Part shown: one piece after another, positions 45,713 to 55,605 of the stretch | How positions within the stretch are numbered: position 1 is the first letter of the stretch | Layout of the letters: every line of letters starts with the position of its first letter | Source: Hyphomonas chukchiensis | GTDB taxonomy: Bacteria; Pseudomonadota; Alphaproteobacteria; Caulobacterales; Hyphomonadaceae | Direction of reading: 5' to 3' | NCBI RefSeq assembly: GCF_000682695.1 | Contig: NZ_AWFG01000063.1 | Coordinates: 62,001-126,000 of the forward strand | Length of the DNA: 64,000 bases | Notes under the pieces: model-generated | Seen by the model: the letters and a program-made list of their open reading frames with translations, nothing else | The model's database searches: none | What the model was told of the DNA's origin: nothing | Program-made: the position numbers and the translations under genes

Positions 45713-45991
45713 CTAGCGAATACGCGACTTAAGCATGGCTGGCGGCATTGCCCAGACCATTGCGGCAGCAAAAAGCAAAGCAGCCCCCGTCAAAGCGACG
45801 GGGCATCCCCAGCAATGACCGCGGAGCATTGTCGACCAAAGGGAAATTGAGCTGTGGCCAGCCGCAGAGATACCATCAGGGCCGCAGCGCACAGCGAGGA
45901 AAGCTTCCAGTGATCGAGTATGTGTCCAAAGTTTTGTGAGCCCCACCAGCAACAAGATGGTTCCAGGCAAAAAGTGCGCGATCCGGAACAT
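45713..45991 (-). CDS. Small hypothetical membrane protein
   Basis: A 92-residue protein starting MFRIAHFLPGTILLLVGLTK with a second helix (PVALTGAALLFAAAMVWAM) after a CWGCP motif. GGAG lies upstream of the ATG. No family recognised. It lies between fixL and the divergent ccoN, on the fixL strand. Confidence 0.6.
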   Translation of the reverse strand: MFRIAHFLPGTILLLVGLTKLWTHTRSLEAFLAVRCGPDGISAAGHSSISLWSTMLRGHCWGCPVALTGAALLFAAAMVWAMPPAMLKSRIR

Positions 45992-46130
45992 GGAGTCCTC
46001 CTTCTTCTAAGCTGTTTTCTAGGAAGGTGCGACAGCCCGGCCCATAGGTAACAACCCGTATACAACCTGAGCGCGGCTCCCCGCATTTTGCGACCAGTTC
46101 GAAACAGGTCTACAAAAAGGGGCAAACTCG

Positions 46131-47798
46131 GTGAGCACAATCACAAAGCCGCGGTCGTCAATTGCGGGCAGTATTGCCGGCGTGGCGACTTTCGTTGGCA
46201 TCGCATGCCTGGGGTCACTGCTGATCGCCGCGAATGCGGTCGATCCAATGATGGAAGCGCATGCCTGGATATTCTTCTTCCTGACCGCCTTTGCCTTGGT
46301 GGCTATCGGCATTTGGGCAGGCGGACTTACGGGCAGAAATCCGTTCGATGAGTCTTTCTACGAGGACACGATCGTCAAGTTTGGCGTCGCGGCGGCGATG
46401 TTCTGGGGCATTGCCGGGTTCCTCGTCGGCGTAATTATTGCCCTTCAGCTGACGTGGCCGAACATATTCTACTTTCCGGACCTTGGCTGGACCAATTTCG
46501 GACGGCTGCGTCCGCTGCACACCTCGGCCGTGATCTTCGCCTTTGGCGGCAACGTGCTGATCGCGACGAGCTTTTATGTCGTCCAGCGCACGAGCCGCAC
46601 GCGTATCGCGGGCGGCCTTTGGCCCTGGTTCGTTTTCTGGGGCTATAACCTGTTCATCGTTATCGCCGGTACCGGCTACCTAATGGGCGTAACCCAGTCC
46701 AAGGAATATGCGGAGCCTGAATGGTATGCCGATCTCTGGCTGACCATCGTGTGGGTGGCGTACCTGCTCGTCTTCCTGGGTACGCTGTGGAAGCGCAAGG
46801 AGCCGCATATCTATGTGGCCAACTGGTTCTACCTGTCCTTCATCGTCACCATCGCGATGCTTCACATCGTCAACAACTTGTCGATGCCCGTGAACCTGTC
46901 CGGCTCCAAGAGCTACCAGCTGTTCTCTGGCGTTCAGGATGCCCTGACGCAGTGGTGGTATGGCCACAACGCGGTGGGGTTCTTCCTGACCACTGGCTTC
47001 CTCGCCATCATGTATTACTTCATTCCCAAACGCGCGCAGCGACCGGTCTATTCCTACCGTCTGTCGATTGTTCACTTCTGGTCACTGATCTTCATCTATA
47101 TCTGGGCCGGTCCTCACCACCTGCACTATACGGCTCTGCCACAATGGGCGCAGACGCTGGGCATGACCTTTTCCATAATGCTGTGGATGCCAAGCTGGGG
47201 CGGCATGATCAACGGCGTCATGACGCTGTCGGGTGCCTGGGATAAACTCCGTACGGACCCGGTTGTCCGCATGATGGTCGTGTCTCTGGCTTTCTACGGC
47301 ATGTCGACCTTTGAAGGTCCGCTAATGAGTGTTCGGGCCGTGAATGCGCTGTCGCACTATACCGAATGGGGCATTGCCCACGTCCACTCCGGATCACTGG
47401 GCTGGGTCGGGTTCATCTCCTTTGGTGCTCTCTACTGCCTCACGCAATGGCTGTGGAAGCGCCCTGCCCTGTACTCGAAGTCGCTGGTTGAGTGGCACTT
47501 CTGGCTCGCAACGATCGGTATCGTCTTCTACATCGTTGCCCTCTATTTCGCGGGCATCATCGAAGGCCTGATGTGGCGCGCCTATAACGAGTACGGCTTC
47601 CTTGAATACAGCTTCATCGAAACCGTTGATGCCAAGCACATCAACTACATGATCCGTGCCGTGGGTGGAGGCCTGTACCTGACGGGTGCTCTCATCATGG
47701 CCTACAATCTCGTGCGTACGGCGCTGGGACACGGTGAGGCGGCAGATGTCGCCATTACCGAGCCCAACCGCACGCCAGCCCTTCAGCCAGCCGAATAG
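46131..47798 (+). CDS. ccoN: cbb3-type cytochrome oxidase subunit I
   Basis: A 555-residue, 12-helix catalytic subunit that reduces oxygen to water. Haem and CuB ligands are in [28 protein letters not shown] and [19 protein letters not shown] start at 46131 with AGGGG upstream. First gene of the ccoNOQP operon. I looked for an FNR/FixK-type TTGAT-N4-ATCAA site before it and saw none. Confidence 0.96.
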   Translation: MSTITKPRSSIAGSIAGVATFVGIACLGSLLIAANAVDPMMEAHAWIFFFLTAFALVAIGIWAGGLTGRNPFDESFYEDTIVKFGVAAAMFWGIAGFLVGVIIALQLTWPNIFYFPDLGWTNFGRLRPLHTSAVIFAFGGNVLIATSFYVVQRTSRTRIAGGLWPWFVFWGYNLFIVIAGTGYLMGVTQSKEYAEPEWYADLWLTIVWVAYLLVFLGTLWKRKEPHIYVANWFYLSFIVTIAMLHIVNNLSMPVNLSGSKSYQLFSGVQDALTQWWYGHNAVGFFLTTGFLAIMYYFIPKRAQRPVYSYRLSIVHFWSLIFIYIWAGPHHLHYTALPQWAQTLGMTFSIMLWMPSWGGMINGVMTLSGAWDKLRTDPVVRMMVVSLAFYGMSTFEGPLMSVRAVNALSHYTEWGIAHVHSGSLGWVGFISFGALYCLTQWLWKRPALYSKSLVEWHFWLATIGIVFYIVALYFAGIIEGLMWRAYNEYGFLEYSFIETVDAKHINYMIRAVGGGLYLTGALIMAYNLVRTALGHGEAADVAITEPNRTPALQPAE

Positions 47799-47809
47799 GA
47801 GCCGGACCC

Positions 47810-48577
47810 ATGGGACTTTTCCAGAAACACCAGGCTCTTGAGCGCCACTCTCTGCTCCTGACCGTCGGTATCCTCGTCGTGGTCGCAATCGGTGGCCTCG
47901 TCGAGATCGCCCCCTTGTTCTATCTCGAGAACACGATCGAGAAAGTGCAAGGAATGCGCCCGTACACGCCGCTCGAACTGGCGGGTCGCAACATCTATAT
48001 CCGGGAGGGCTGCTATACGTGCCACTCCCAGATGGTGCGGCCGCTGCGCGACGAAGTGGAGCGGTACGGCCACTACTCACTGGCTGCCGAAAGCATGTAC
48101 GATCACCCCTTCCAATGGGGTTCAAAGCGGACCGGACCGGACCTTGCCCGTGTAGGACGTAAATATTCGAACGAATGGCACCTCGACCACATGACCAACC
48201 CGCGGTCTGTGGTGCCTGAGTCAATCATGCCGCCATACGCCTTCCTTTCAGACAATACGCTTCATTTTGATGATATCGCGGATCACTTGAAAACACTCCG
48301 TTTCGAAGGCGTGCCGTATACCGACGATATGATCGAGAATGCAAAAGCAGACCTCGTCGCGCAGGTCGACCCTGACGCTGACTATGACAGTCAGGATGCA
48401 CTTGTGGCCCGGTATGAAGAAGCATCCGGCCGCAAGGGCACGATCACGATCGGCGACTTCGACGGTGATCGCACTCGGGTCACCGAGATGGATGCCGTGA
48501 TTGCCTACCTTCAGATGACTGGCACGCTTGTCGACTTCTCGACCTATGAAGCCGACGACCTGAGCAACCGGCGCTAG
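47810..48577 (+). CDS. ccoO: cbb3-type cytochrome oxidase subunit II
   Basis: A 255-residue membrane-anchored c-type cytochrome. One N-terminal helix, then [14 protein letters not shown] with the single CxxCH haem site; the axial Met is probably in [10 protein letters not shown]. It passes electrons from CcoP to CcoN. Follows ccoN by 11 bp and precedes ccoQ by 9 bp. Confidence 0.95.
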   Translation: MGLFQKHQALERHSLLLTVGILVVVAIGGLVEIAPLFYLENTIEKVQGMRPYTPLELAGRNIYIREGCYTCHSQMVRPLRDEVERYGHYSLAAESMYDHPFQWGSKRTGPDLARVGRKYSNEWHLDHMTNPRSVVPESIMPPYAFLSDNTLHFDDIADHLKTLRFEGVPYTDDMIENAKADLVAQVDPDADYDSQDALVARYEEASGRKGTITIGDFDGDRTRVTEMDAVIAYLQMTGTLVDFSTYEADDLSNRR

Positions 48578-48586
48578 GAGCAAAAA

Positions 48587-48748
48587 ATGTACGAGACACT
48601 TTCCCATTTCGCCCAAACCTGGGGGCTTGCCCTGTTTGTCGCGATGTTCGCCGTCGCGCTCGTCTATGCGCTCTGGCCAACCAACAAATCGAAATTCCGT
48701 GAAGCAGCCTACCTGCCGCTCGAAGACAAGGAACCCGGTGATGAGTGA
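48587..48748 (+). CDS. ccoQ: cbb3-type oxidase subunit IV
   Basis: A 53-residue single-helix protein starting MYETLSHFAQTWGLALFVAM and ending KEPGDE. Its place between ccoO and ccoP, size and YALWPTNK segment after the helix identify it. GGAG precedes the ATG by 8 bases, and its 3' end overlaps ccoP by 8 bp. CcoQ stabilises the complex. Confidence 0.9.
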   Translation: MYETLSHFAQTWGLALFVAMFAVALVYALWPTNKSKFREAAYLPLEDKEPGDE

Positions 48749-49628
48749 CGAAAAGACAGAATATGATCCGCACAGCGGCGTCGAGACTACGGGCCATTCC
48801 TGGGACGGCATCAAGGAGCTAAACAATCCGCTCCCCCGCTGGTGGCTGATTGTATGGTACGCGACCATCTTCTGGGCCATTGTCTACACGATCCTGATGC
48901 CTGCATGGCCTTCGCTGCCGGGTCTTGGCGGGACGAACACGCCTGGCCTGCTCGGAAAGTCAGACCGTGCTGAAGTGGCCCAAGAAGTGTCGACGATGCG
49001 CTCAGAGCGTGGAGTGGCGTCTCAGAAGCTGATGAGCGCCTCACTGGTGGAGATTCAGAATGACCTGAATCTCCAGCAGTTCGCGATGGCAATGGGTGAG
49101 AGCGCCTTTGGCGACAATTGCGCGACATGCCATGGCTCCGGCGGTCGAGGCGCAAAAGGCTACCCCATGCTCGCGGACGACGTGTGGCTGTGGGATGGGA
49201 CACTCGACGGGATCGAGCAAACTATCCGCCACGGCATCCGGCACGATTCAGATGAGCTGACGCGTATGTCTGCCATGCCAGCTTTCGGGCGTGATAACTT
49301 GTTGTCGTCAGGCGAGATCGATGACCTCGTGCAACATGTGCTCAGCTTCTCGGGGCGGCAGACAGATACCGACGCCGCTGCACGTGGATCAGTGCTCTTT
49401 GCATCGCAATGCGTGTCGTGCCACGGCGCAGACGCCAAAGGCAACCGAGCGGTCGGGGCGCCCAACCTGACCGATGCGGACTGGCTGTTCGGCGGTGAGC
49501 CTGCAGATATCCGCGCAACGATCACAAATGCCCGGAACGCACATATGCCCGCGTGGCAGGGGCGACTGGATGACCCCACGATCAAGGCACTAGCGGTCTA
49601 TGTCCACTCGCTCGGCGGGGGTGAATAG
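48741..49628 (+). CDS. ccoP: cbb3-type oxidase diheme subunit III
   Basis: A 295-residue membrane-anchored dihaem cytochrome c. N-terminal GHSWDGIKELNNPLPRWWL and one long hydrophobic segment, then two haem c sites, NCATCHGSGG and QCVSCHGADAK, each followed by a candidate Met ligand (PMLADDVWLW, MPAW). ATG 48741 lies inside the ccoQ end. It receives electrons from soluble cytochrome c. Confidence 0.95.
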   Translation: MSDEKTEYDPHSGVETTGHSWDGIKELNNPLPRWWLIVWYATIFWAIVYTILMPAWPSLPGLGGTNTPGLLGKSDRAEVAQEVSTMRSERGVASQKLMSASLVEIQNDLNLQQFAMAMGESAFGDNCATCHGSGGRGAKGYPMLADDVWLWDGTLDGIEQTIRHGIRHDSDELTRMSAMPAFGRDNLLSSGEIDDLVQHVLSFSGRQTDTDAAARGSVLFASQCVSCHGADAKGNRAVGAPNLTDADWLFGGEPADIRATITNARNAHMPAWQGRLDDPTIKALAVYVHSLGGGE

Positions 49629-49636
49629 GTTTTATC

Positions 49637-51097
49637 ATGAACCTGATCTCGAATACGGCAAAATCTGTGAACGATGGCAATAAGCCGCCTTCGCTCTATG
49701 AAGGCCGCAAGCAGATCTATCCGAAACTTGCTCATGGCAAGTTCCGGATGGTGAAGTGGATCGTCATGGCTTGTACGCTTGGCGTATATTATGCCCTGCC
49801 ATGGATACGTTGGCCGCGCGGCGAGGGCATTCCGGATCAGGCGGTCCTGGCGGATTTTGCGGGTGAGAAGTTCTATTTCTTCTTCATCGAAATATGGCCG
49901 CAGGAGATCTACTATCTCGCTGGTCTGCTTATCCTTGCGGCGCTTGGTCTTTTCCTTGTTACTTCGCTGATTGGGCGGGCTTGGTGCGGATACACATGCC
50001 CACAGACCGTATGGACCGATCTCTATATCTGGGTGGAACGCGCATTTGAGGGTGACCGGGCTGCGCGCATGCGGCTCGACAAGGCTCCCTGGTCTCTGAA
50101 CAAGGCGGCCCGGAAGATCGGCAAGCATCTGGTCTGGCTTCTGATCGCTTTCCTGACAGGCGGTGCTTTGATCCTGTACTGGCATGATGCGCCGACGATC
50201 GCGCGAACCTTCTTCAAGGGTGAGGCGCCGCTTACTGCCTATTTCTTTGCCGGCATACTGACATTCACAACCTATTTCCTGGCTGGCTGGATGCGGGAGC
50301 AGGTCTGCACCTACATGTGCCCGTGGCCGCGCATTCAGGGCGCGCTGACCGATGATTACGCCTTGAATGTGACCTATCGCTATGATCGTGGTGAACCGCG
50401 CGGCGCTCTGCACAAGGGTCAGGGCTTTGAGGATCGCGGTGACTGTATCGATTGCAAGCAATGCGTACAGGTCTGCCCAATGGGTATCGACATTCGGGAC
50501 GGTGCGCAGCTTGAGTGCATCCATTGCGCCCTGTGCATTGATGCATGCGACGACATGATGAAACGGGTCGACCGCCCGACCGGGCTGATCGCCTACGATA
50601 CCGATCTGGCGGTCGCGACGCGTGCGGCTGGTGGCAAGCCCACCTACAAGCTGCTTCGGGCACGCACCATGCTCTACGCAGTGCTGATGATTGCGATTAG
50701 CGGACTGATCCTTGTTGGACTGGCCGAAAAGCCTACCTTCCAGGTGAGTGTGCTGAAGGACCGCTCGCCACCTTTTGTGCAATTGGCAGACGGCAGTGTG
50801 CGCAATGGCTACACGCTGAAGCTCGTGAACAAGGCAACGACCGCACGCAATGCCGAGATTTCCATATCCGGGCTGGAAGGCGCGCAGCTCCAGATCATCG
50901 GTCTGTCAAAGCCCGAAACCGGCTCGGAAGTTCAGTTGCCTCTGGAGCAATACGGCGTGGACCGGTTCCGCATGCTGGTCACCGCTCCACCCGCTGAGCG
51001 CCCCCATCGCACGTCGCTGGTCATTACGATCCGGGATCCGGAAACGGGCGAAACCCATACAAGTACAGCTGCCTTTGTCACTGCAGGAGCGAAATAA
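49637..51097 (+). CDS. ccoG: Cytochrome oxidase accessory protein CcoG (RdxA/FixG)
   Basis: A 486-residue membrane protein with five helices and two ferredoxin-type [4Fe-4S] motifs, CIDCKQCVQVCPMGI and CIHCALCIDACDDMM, plus the upstream WCGYTCPQTVW. A periplasmic immunoglobulin-like C-terminal domain follows. It helps cbb3 assembly, with a role in copper reduction suggested in other species. Stop overlaps ccoH as TAATG. Confidence 0.94.
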   Translation: MNLISNTAKSVNDGNKPPSLYEGRKQIYPKLAHGKFRMVKWIVMACTLGVYYALPWIRWPRGEGIPDQAVLADFAGEKFYFFFIEIWPQEIYYLAGLLILAALGLFLVTSLIGRAWCGYTCPQTVWTDLYIWVERAFEGDRAARMRLDKAPWSLNKAARKIGKHLVWLLIAFLTGGALILYWHDAPTIARTFFKGEAPLTAYFFAGILTFTTYFLAGWMREQVCTYMCPWPRIQGALTDDYALNVTYRYDRGEPRGALHKGQGFEDRGDCIDCKQCVQVCPMGIDIRDGAQLECIHCALCIDACDDMMKRVDRPTGLIAYDTDLAVATRAAGGKPTYKLLRARTMLYAVLMIAISGLILVGLAEKPTFQVSVLKDRSPPFVQLADGSVRNGYTLKLVNKATTARNAEISISGLEGAQLQIIGLSKPETGSEVQLPLEQYGVDRFRMLVTAPPAERPHRTSLVITIRDPETGETHTSTAAFVTAGAK

Positions 51098-51615
51098 TGG
51101 CCTCCCTCACACGCCCATTGAAGCATCCCTCCAAGGTCATGAAAGGTCACCATGTCCTGTTCTGGATGATGGGATTCTTTGGCCTGATGCTTGTAGTGAA
51201 TGGCGTTTTCCTGTGGGCAGCCATCACCTCATTTCCCGGAGAGGACGTTCATCACTCCTACCTGCAAGGCATCCACTTCAATGACAAACTGTCTGCGCAA
51301 GCTCATCAGGAAAAAATGGGCTGGCGTAGTGAGGTGGGGCTTTTGACCAGTGATGATAGCGATGTACTGGTCTGCCGAATCCTGGGGCCCGACGGCAACC
51401 CGCTGCCTACCGGTCCTGTAACCGCTGAAATCAGGCGCGCAGCGACCCAGAACAGTGACATCGTGCTGACATTGGCACCTGTAGGGGGCGGCGAATACCG
51501 GGCTTCACTTCCATTGCTTGCAGAAGGCGCATGGCATGTGATCATCGACACGGACATTCGTGATGGCGATACGGAAGTGCCTTTCCAGGCAGTCAAGAAG
51601 ATCATTCTCCAATGA
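51097..51615 (+). CDS. ccoH: cbb3 assembly protein CcoH/FixH
   Basis: A 172-residue single-pass membrane protein. The helix LFWMMGFFGLMLVVNGVFLW is followed by a FixH periplasmic domain (HHSYLQGIHFNDKLSAQAHQ). Overlaps both ccoG and ccoI by four bases or less. Needed for stable cbb3 assembly. Confidence 0.9.
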   Translation: MASLTRPLKHPSKVMKGHHVLFWMMGFFGLMLVVNGVFLWAAITSFPGEDVHHSYLQGIHFNDKLSAQAHQEKMGWRSEVGLLTSDDSDVLVCRILGPDGNPLPTGPVTAEIRRAATQNSDIVLTLAPVGGGEYRASLPLLAEGAWHVIIDTDIRDGDTEVPFQAVKKIILQ

Positions 51616-53825
51616 CCCTTTTGGATCCCAATGCTGGCATAGGTTGTCCTAGCGGACTGGCGCCATCTGAATCTCCAAGCCTTTCGGATCCTTCGGCGTT
51701 TGTCCGCCGTGTGGAAGGACAGAACCGATTGAGCCTCACGGTTCGTGGCGCGAAATGCGGGGCCTGCATCAACCGTATAGAAAGCGCTGTCAAAGCCTTG
51801 CCGGGCATTGAGCGCGCGCGCCTAAACCTCTCAACTGGAGATCTGGAAGTCGGATGGCGCGGCAATCTTAAGGCGCCGAAAATTGTCGCTGCTGTCACCG
51901 CCCTCGGCTACGGCGTTTCCCCGCGCGATCAGGACCAAGGCGCTTCCGACGAACAGCGAGAAGAGCGAAGCCTGCTGATTGCGCTCGGTGTTGCAGGCTT
52001 TGCGATGGCCAACATCATGCTCCTGTCAGTCTCCATCTGGGCGGGTGCCGGAGAGATGGGTCAAACGACACGGACAATGCTTCACGGCATATCGGGTGTG
52101 ATCGCCCTTCCGGCGATCATTTTTTCAGGACGTGTGTTTTTCGTTTCAGCTTGGAATGTGCTGAAACGCGGTCACGCCAATATGGATGTTCCCATCTCTC
52201 TCGCGCTGATCATCGCATTCTGCGTGAGCGTGTCCGAGACCCTACGCGGCGGAGCAGACGCCTATTTTGACGCATCAGTCATGCTACTGTTCTTTCTGCT
52301 GATTGGTAGGTTCCTTGATGCACGAGTGCGTCGCAAGGCTCATGCGTCCGCCCGCGATCTAGCGGCCATGGCGCATCGTACGGTAATGCGACTGGACGCC
52401 CGCGGGAGCGCACGTTCCGTGCGCGCGAGTGAGATCAACCCCGGAGACCAGATATTGCTGGCCCCCGGGGAACGCGCTGTCGTCGATATGAAAATTGATC
52501 AGGGCGCATCCGATGTCGACGAAAGTCTTGCAACAGGCGAAAGCCTTGCGCGTAGCGCGACACCGGGAATGCACCTCCTTGCGGGCACAGTGAACTTGTC
52601 CCAGCCTTTGACCGGCACAGCCCTGGCAGCGGCCAGCGATTCCCTCCTCGCTGATATGGCGCGCATGCTTGAAGCGGGCGAACAACGCCGGTCGACGTAC
52701 CGGCGTATCGCAGATCGTGCCGTATCGCTCTACGTGCCTTTTGTTCACACGTCGGCCCTGCTCGCGTTCATTGGCTGGTTGCTTGCGGGCGCGGGTGTGA
52801 ATGAAGCACTGCTCATAGGCGTTTCCACGCTCATCATCACATGCCCATGTGCACTGGCACTTGCTGCCCCGGTGACGCAGGTTGTTGCTGCGGGCCGACT
52901 TTTCCGCTCGGGCACTTTCCTTAAATCCGGCGATGCGCTGGAGAGGCTTGCCCAATGCGACTACATCATCTTCGACAAGACCGGCACGCTCACCCTTGGG
53001 ACGCCGAAATTGACTGGCGAGATTTCCTCCGAGAACCTGCAAGTCGCTGCCGAGCTGGCTCGCGCCAGCCGGCATCCTCTTTCGCGCGCTATAGTGGATG
53101 CCGCAGGGGCTGGCCCTATTGCCCTGAATGTCCGCGAGTTTGCAGGGCTGGGACTAGAAGGAATTGTTCGGGGCGCACCTGCCCGGCTCGGTTCGGCTGA
53201 TTGGGTCGGTGTGGATTCAGGACGAGGGGATCGCAGCTCTCTCTGGTTCTCGCAGGCGGGCAAAGAGCCTGTGCATTTTCAATTTGGGGATCACCTTCTG
53301 GACGAGGCAGCCGAAACGATCGAGCGCCTTCAGAGAGCCGGTTACGGAATCGAAATCGTGTCAGGTGATCGGTCTGAGACGGTCGAAATCGTCGCGCGGA
53401 CACTGGGTATCGATAGCTGGTCGGCCGCATCTTCGCCACGTGACAAGGTCAACCGCCTGGAAGCGCTTCAGGCACAGGGCCATAAAGTCCTCATGGTGGG
53501 CGATGGCTTGAATGATGCGGGCGCGCTCGCGCTTGCACATGCTTCTCTGGCACCCGGCGGTGCAATGGATGTCAGCCAGTCTGCCAGTGACGCCATTTAC
53601 TCTGGAGGCCTCGCCGCCCTTCCCCGTCTCATAAGCGTGGCTAAACAGGCGCGCTCGGTCATGATCGAGAACTTCGCCTTCGCGGCAGCTTACAATCTAG
53701 TTGCCGTGCCTGTCGCCATTACAGGGCATGCCACACCGTTGGTTGCAGCCGTTGCCATGTCAACCTCGTCCATCCTTGTCTCGCTCAATGCCCTTCGCCT
53801 AAATGCCATGCGGGAGAGCCTCTGA
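51612..53825 (+). CDS. ccoI: Copper P-type ATPase CcoI/FixI
   Basis: A 737-residue Cu(I) pump supplying copper to the cbb3 oxidase. One HMA domain with AKCGACINRIESAV (about residue 50), TGES, the membrane site ITCPCALALAAPVTQ, DKTGTLTLG and a terminal STSSILVSLNALRL. HP and GDGLNDAGAL are present. It is an assembly ATPase rather than a resistance pump, as its place between ccoH and ccoS shows. Confidence 0.95.
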   Translation: MTLLDPNAGIGCPSGLAPSESPSLSDPSAFVRRVEGQNRLSLTVRGAKCGACINRIESAVKALPGIERARLNLSTGDLEVGWRGNLKAPKIVAAVTALGYGVSPRDQDQGASDEQREERSLLIALGVAGFAMANIMLLSVSIWAGAGEMGQTTRTMLHGISGVIALPAIIFSGRVFFVSAWNVLKRGHANMDVPISLALIIAFCVSVSETLRGGADAYFDASVMLLFFLLIGRFLDARVRRKAHASARDLAAMAHRTVMRLDARGSARSVRASEINPGDQILLAPGERAVVDMKIDQGASDVDESLATGESLARSATPGMHLLAGTVNLSQPLTGTALAAASDSLLADMARMLEAGEQRRSTYRRIADRAVSLYVPFVHTSALLAFIGWLLAGAGVNEALLIGVSTLIITCPCALALAAPVTQVVAAGRLFRSGTFLKSGDALERLAQCDYIIFDKTGTLTLGTPKLTGEISSENLQVAAELARASRHPLSRAIVDAAGAGPIALNVREFAGLGLEGIVRGAPARLGSADWVGVDSGRGDRSSLWFSQAGKEPVHFQFGDHLLDEAAETIERLQRAGYGIEIVSGDRSETVEIVARTLGIDSWSAASSPRDKVNRLEALQAQGHKVLMVGDGLNDAGALALAHASLAPGGAMDVSQSASDAIYSGGLAALPRLISVAKQARSVMIENFAFAAAYNLVAVPVAITGHATPLVAAVAMSTSSILVSLNALRLNAMRESL

Positions 53826-54004
53826 TGGCCGGCTTGATATTCCTTATACCAATTGCCTTGGGAATGGGCCTGATGGGGCTTTTCGCATTCCTATGGGCGG
53901 CCCGTTCAGGACAGTTCGACGATCCGGATGGCGCCGCCAATCGCATACTCGTAGATGAGGACCGGCCCCTGCCTGCGACTGTAGAGCCGGATTCTGAGAC
54001 GTAA
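53825..54004 (+). CDS. ccoS: cbb3 maturation protein CcoS
   Basis: A 59-residue single-helix protein, start MAGLIFLIPIALGMGLMGLF, then FLWAARSGQFDDPDGAANRI, the typical CcoS block. Overlaps the ccoI stop as TGATG. Required for cofactor insertion into the oxidase. Confidence 0.9.
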   Translation: MAGLIFLIPIALGMGLMGLFAFLWAARSGQFDDPDGAANRILVDEDRPLPATVEPDSET

Positions 54005-54046
54005 CGCTTTTATGCATTATGTCTGAGGCCGTTCGGTTTCGCGAAT

Positions 54047-54973
54047 CTAGAGCGCGAAATCCGGCAACCAGTTTGAGATAAGAGCTTGCTTTGCGCGAAG
54101 GGCTTCCCGCGCCTGCTCATTCGTCCTGTGCAGAAAACGCACCCTGTCGCCCGGCCGTATCTGACCAAGCAAGTGCCGGTCGGCGCGGGTGACCTGAAGT
54201 ATGTGAGGATAGCCACCGGTGGTCTGGGCGTCTGCGAGAAGCAGGAAGCCGCGCCCACCCGGCGGCAGTTGCAGCGCGCCGGGCCATATGGCGGAGCTGG
54301 CACGGCTCGGCCCCTGCCCTGCATCAGGAAAAGCCCCGCTCAATTCAATGCCCATCCGGCTGGCCCGCTGAGTGACCGTATAGATTTCTTCCCAGATGGA
54401 CGAAGATCTCTCCATATAATCCGGTCCCTCGACAGCTCGCAACGTGTAGCTGTTGCTGCAAACAGGTTGCAGGCTTTCAGGTGTGGTTTGTGTGGGAACA
54501 AGGCGGACGGATGCCATCGATATAAGTTCGTTGCGCTTGAGCGCCCTGCCCTCATGCCCACCCAATACTGCAGGAATATAAGTCGAAGTAGACCTCAAGA
54601 AGCGCTTTGCTTCCAGCACCGCCGCAACGGCAAGATATATGCGGCAACCCTGCACGGCAGGGGCGATCTGCAACTCATCCCCTTCATGGGCTGTATACGT
54701 CGTATGCAATCTTATGGGTTTGCCATTGAGTGTCAGGTCGGATGGTGCACCGGTAAGTGCGAAACTGACCGGAGTATTGAAGCGAACCCCTGCCCCACCA
54801 AAGGTAATCTCGAAGGCAGTAGCGTCAGCAGCATTGCCGACAAGGCGATTGGCCAGCGCCATGGAGAGCGGATCAGCGGGGCCGCTGGCAGGGACGCCAA
54901 GATGGCGGGTGCCGATACGTTGTGCACCCTGAAGCGTCATCTGGACGCCTGATTGCAGTACAGAGATGCTCAT
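54047..54973 (-). CDS. pxpC: 5-oxoprolinase subunit C (carboxyltransferase fold)
   Basis: A 308-residue protein of the KipA/PxpC family, which together with PxpA and PxpB opens 5-oxoproline to glutamate using ATP. Family blocks GTRHLGVPASGPADPLSMAL near residue 21, SRMGIELSGAF and LPPGGRGFLLLADAQTTGGY are clear. Last gene of a five-gene overlapping operon; start overlaps pxpB by ATGA. Confidence 0.92.
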   Translation of the reverse strand: MSISVLQSGVQMTLQGAQRIGTRHLGVPASGPADPLSMALANRLVGNAADATAFEITFGGAGVRFNTPVSFALTGAPSDLTLNGKPIRLHTTYTAHEGDELQIAPAVQGCRIYLAVAAVLEAKRFLRSTSTYIPAVLGGHEGRALKRNELISMASVRLVPTQTTPESLQPVCSNSYTLRAVEGPDYMERSSSIWEEIYTVTQRASRMGIELSGAFPDAGQGPSRASSAIWPGALQLPPGGRGFLLLADAQTTGGYPHILQVTRADRHLLGQIRPGDRVRFLHRTNEQAREALRAKQALISNWLPDFAL

Positions 54974-55605
54974 GACTCATCCGCATCAACGAGCTGGACC
55001 TGCATGCCCGGCTGCAACTTGAAAGGATCATCGGCGGACGCGTCAAACAGGGAGACATCCGTCCGACCGATGAGAGGCCAGCCTCCGGGACCGGCAAGCG
55101 CGTAAAGTCCACACTGTCCGGTTATAAGCCCTACAGAGCCGGGAGGCACCTGCTGGCGCGGCTGTGAAAGTCGCGGGATTTCCAATCTCTCGCTCAAGCC
55201 TGACATATACGCAAACCCAGGGGTGAAACCGAGCATATCAACATCCAGCGGCTGTGCGGTTAGTTGCGCAATGAGATCGCTTTGGGACAGATCCAGACTG
55301 TGTGCGATGCCCGCAAGATCAGGTCCATTATCTCCTCCAAAATGCACCGGCAGTCTGACATGTTGCATTGAACGCGCCTCGGACGGCAAAGCCTTCGACA
55401 TGGTATTCGACAGGCGGGCGCGAGCGGATTGCGGTGTATCAATGTGAGGATTAAACTGAACGGTAATATCTCGCCGACCGGGTACGACTTCGATCCAGTC
55501 CCCTGAGGCTTGCAGCTGGCGCGCGCGAGCGAGTCGGATGGCCCGTTCAGGCATGTCAAAGCGCAGGGCATCATCACCGCATGACGTGATCGCTGCATTG
55601 CTCAT
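54970..55605 (-). CDS. pxpB: 5-oxoprolinase subunit B (KipI family)
   Basis: A 211-residue cyclophilin-like-fold subunit. TPGFAYMSGLSERLEIPRLS, then PPGSVGLITGQCGLYALAGP and GGWPLIGRTDVSLFD are the KipI/PxpB signature. The ATG at 55605 overlaps pxpA by ATGA; a longer frame upstream is Cys/Arg-rich and unlikely. Confidence 0.92.
   Translation of the reverse strand: MSNAAITSCGDDALRFDMPERAIRLARARQLQASGDWIEVVPGRRDITVQFNPHIDTPQSARARLSNTMSKALPSEARSMQHVRLPVHFGGDNGPDLAGIAHSLDLSQSDLIAQLTAQPLDVDMLGFTPGFAYMSGLSERLEIPRLSQPRQQVPPGSVGLITGQCGLYALAGPGGWPLIGRTDVSLFDASADDPFKLQPGMQVQLVDADES

Noticed and set aside
49598-50782. 394-residue minus-strand frame
   Set aside because: Antisense to ccoG, whose iron-sulfur motifs are unmistakable.
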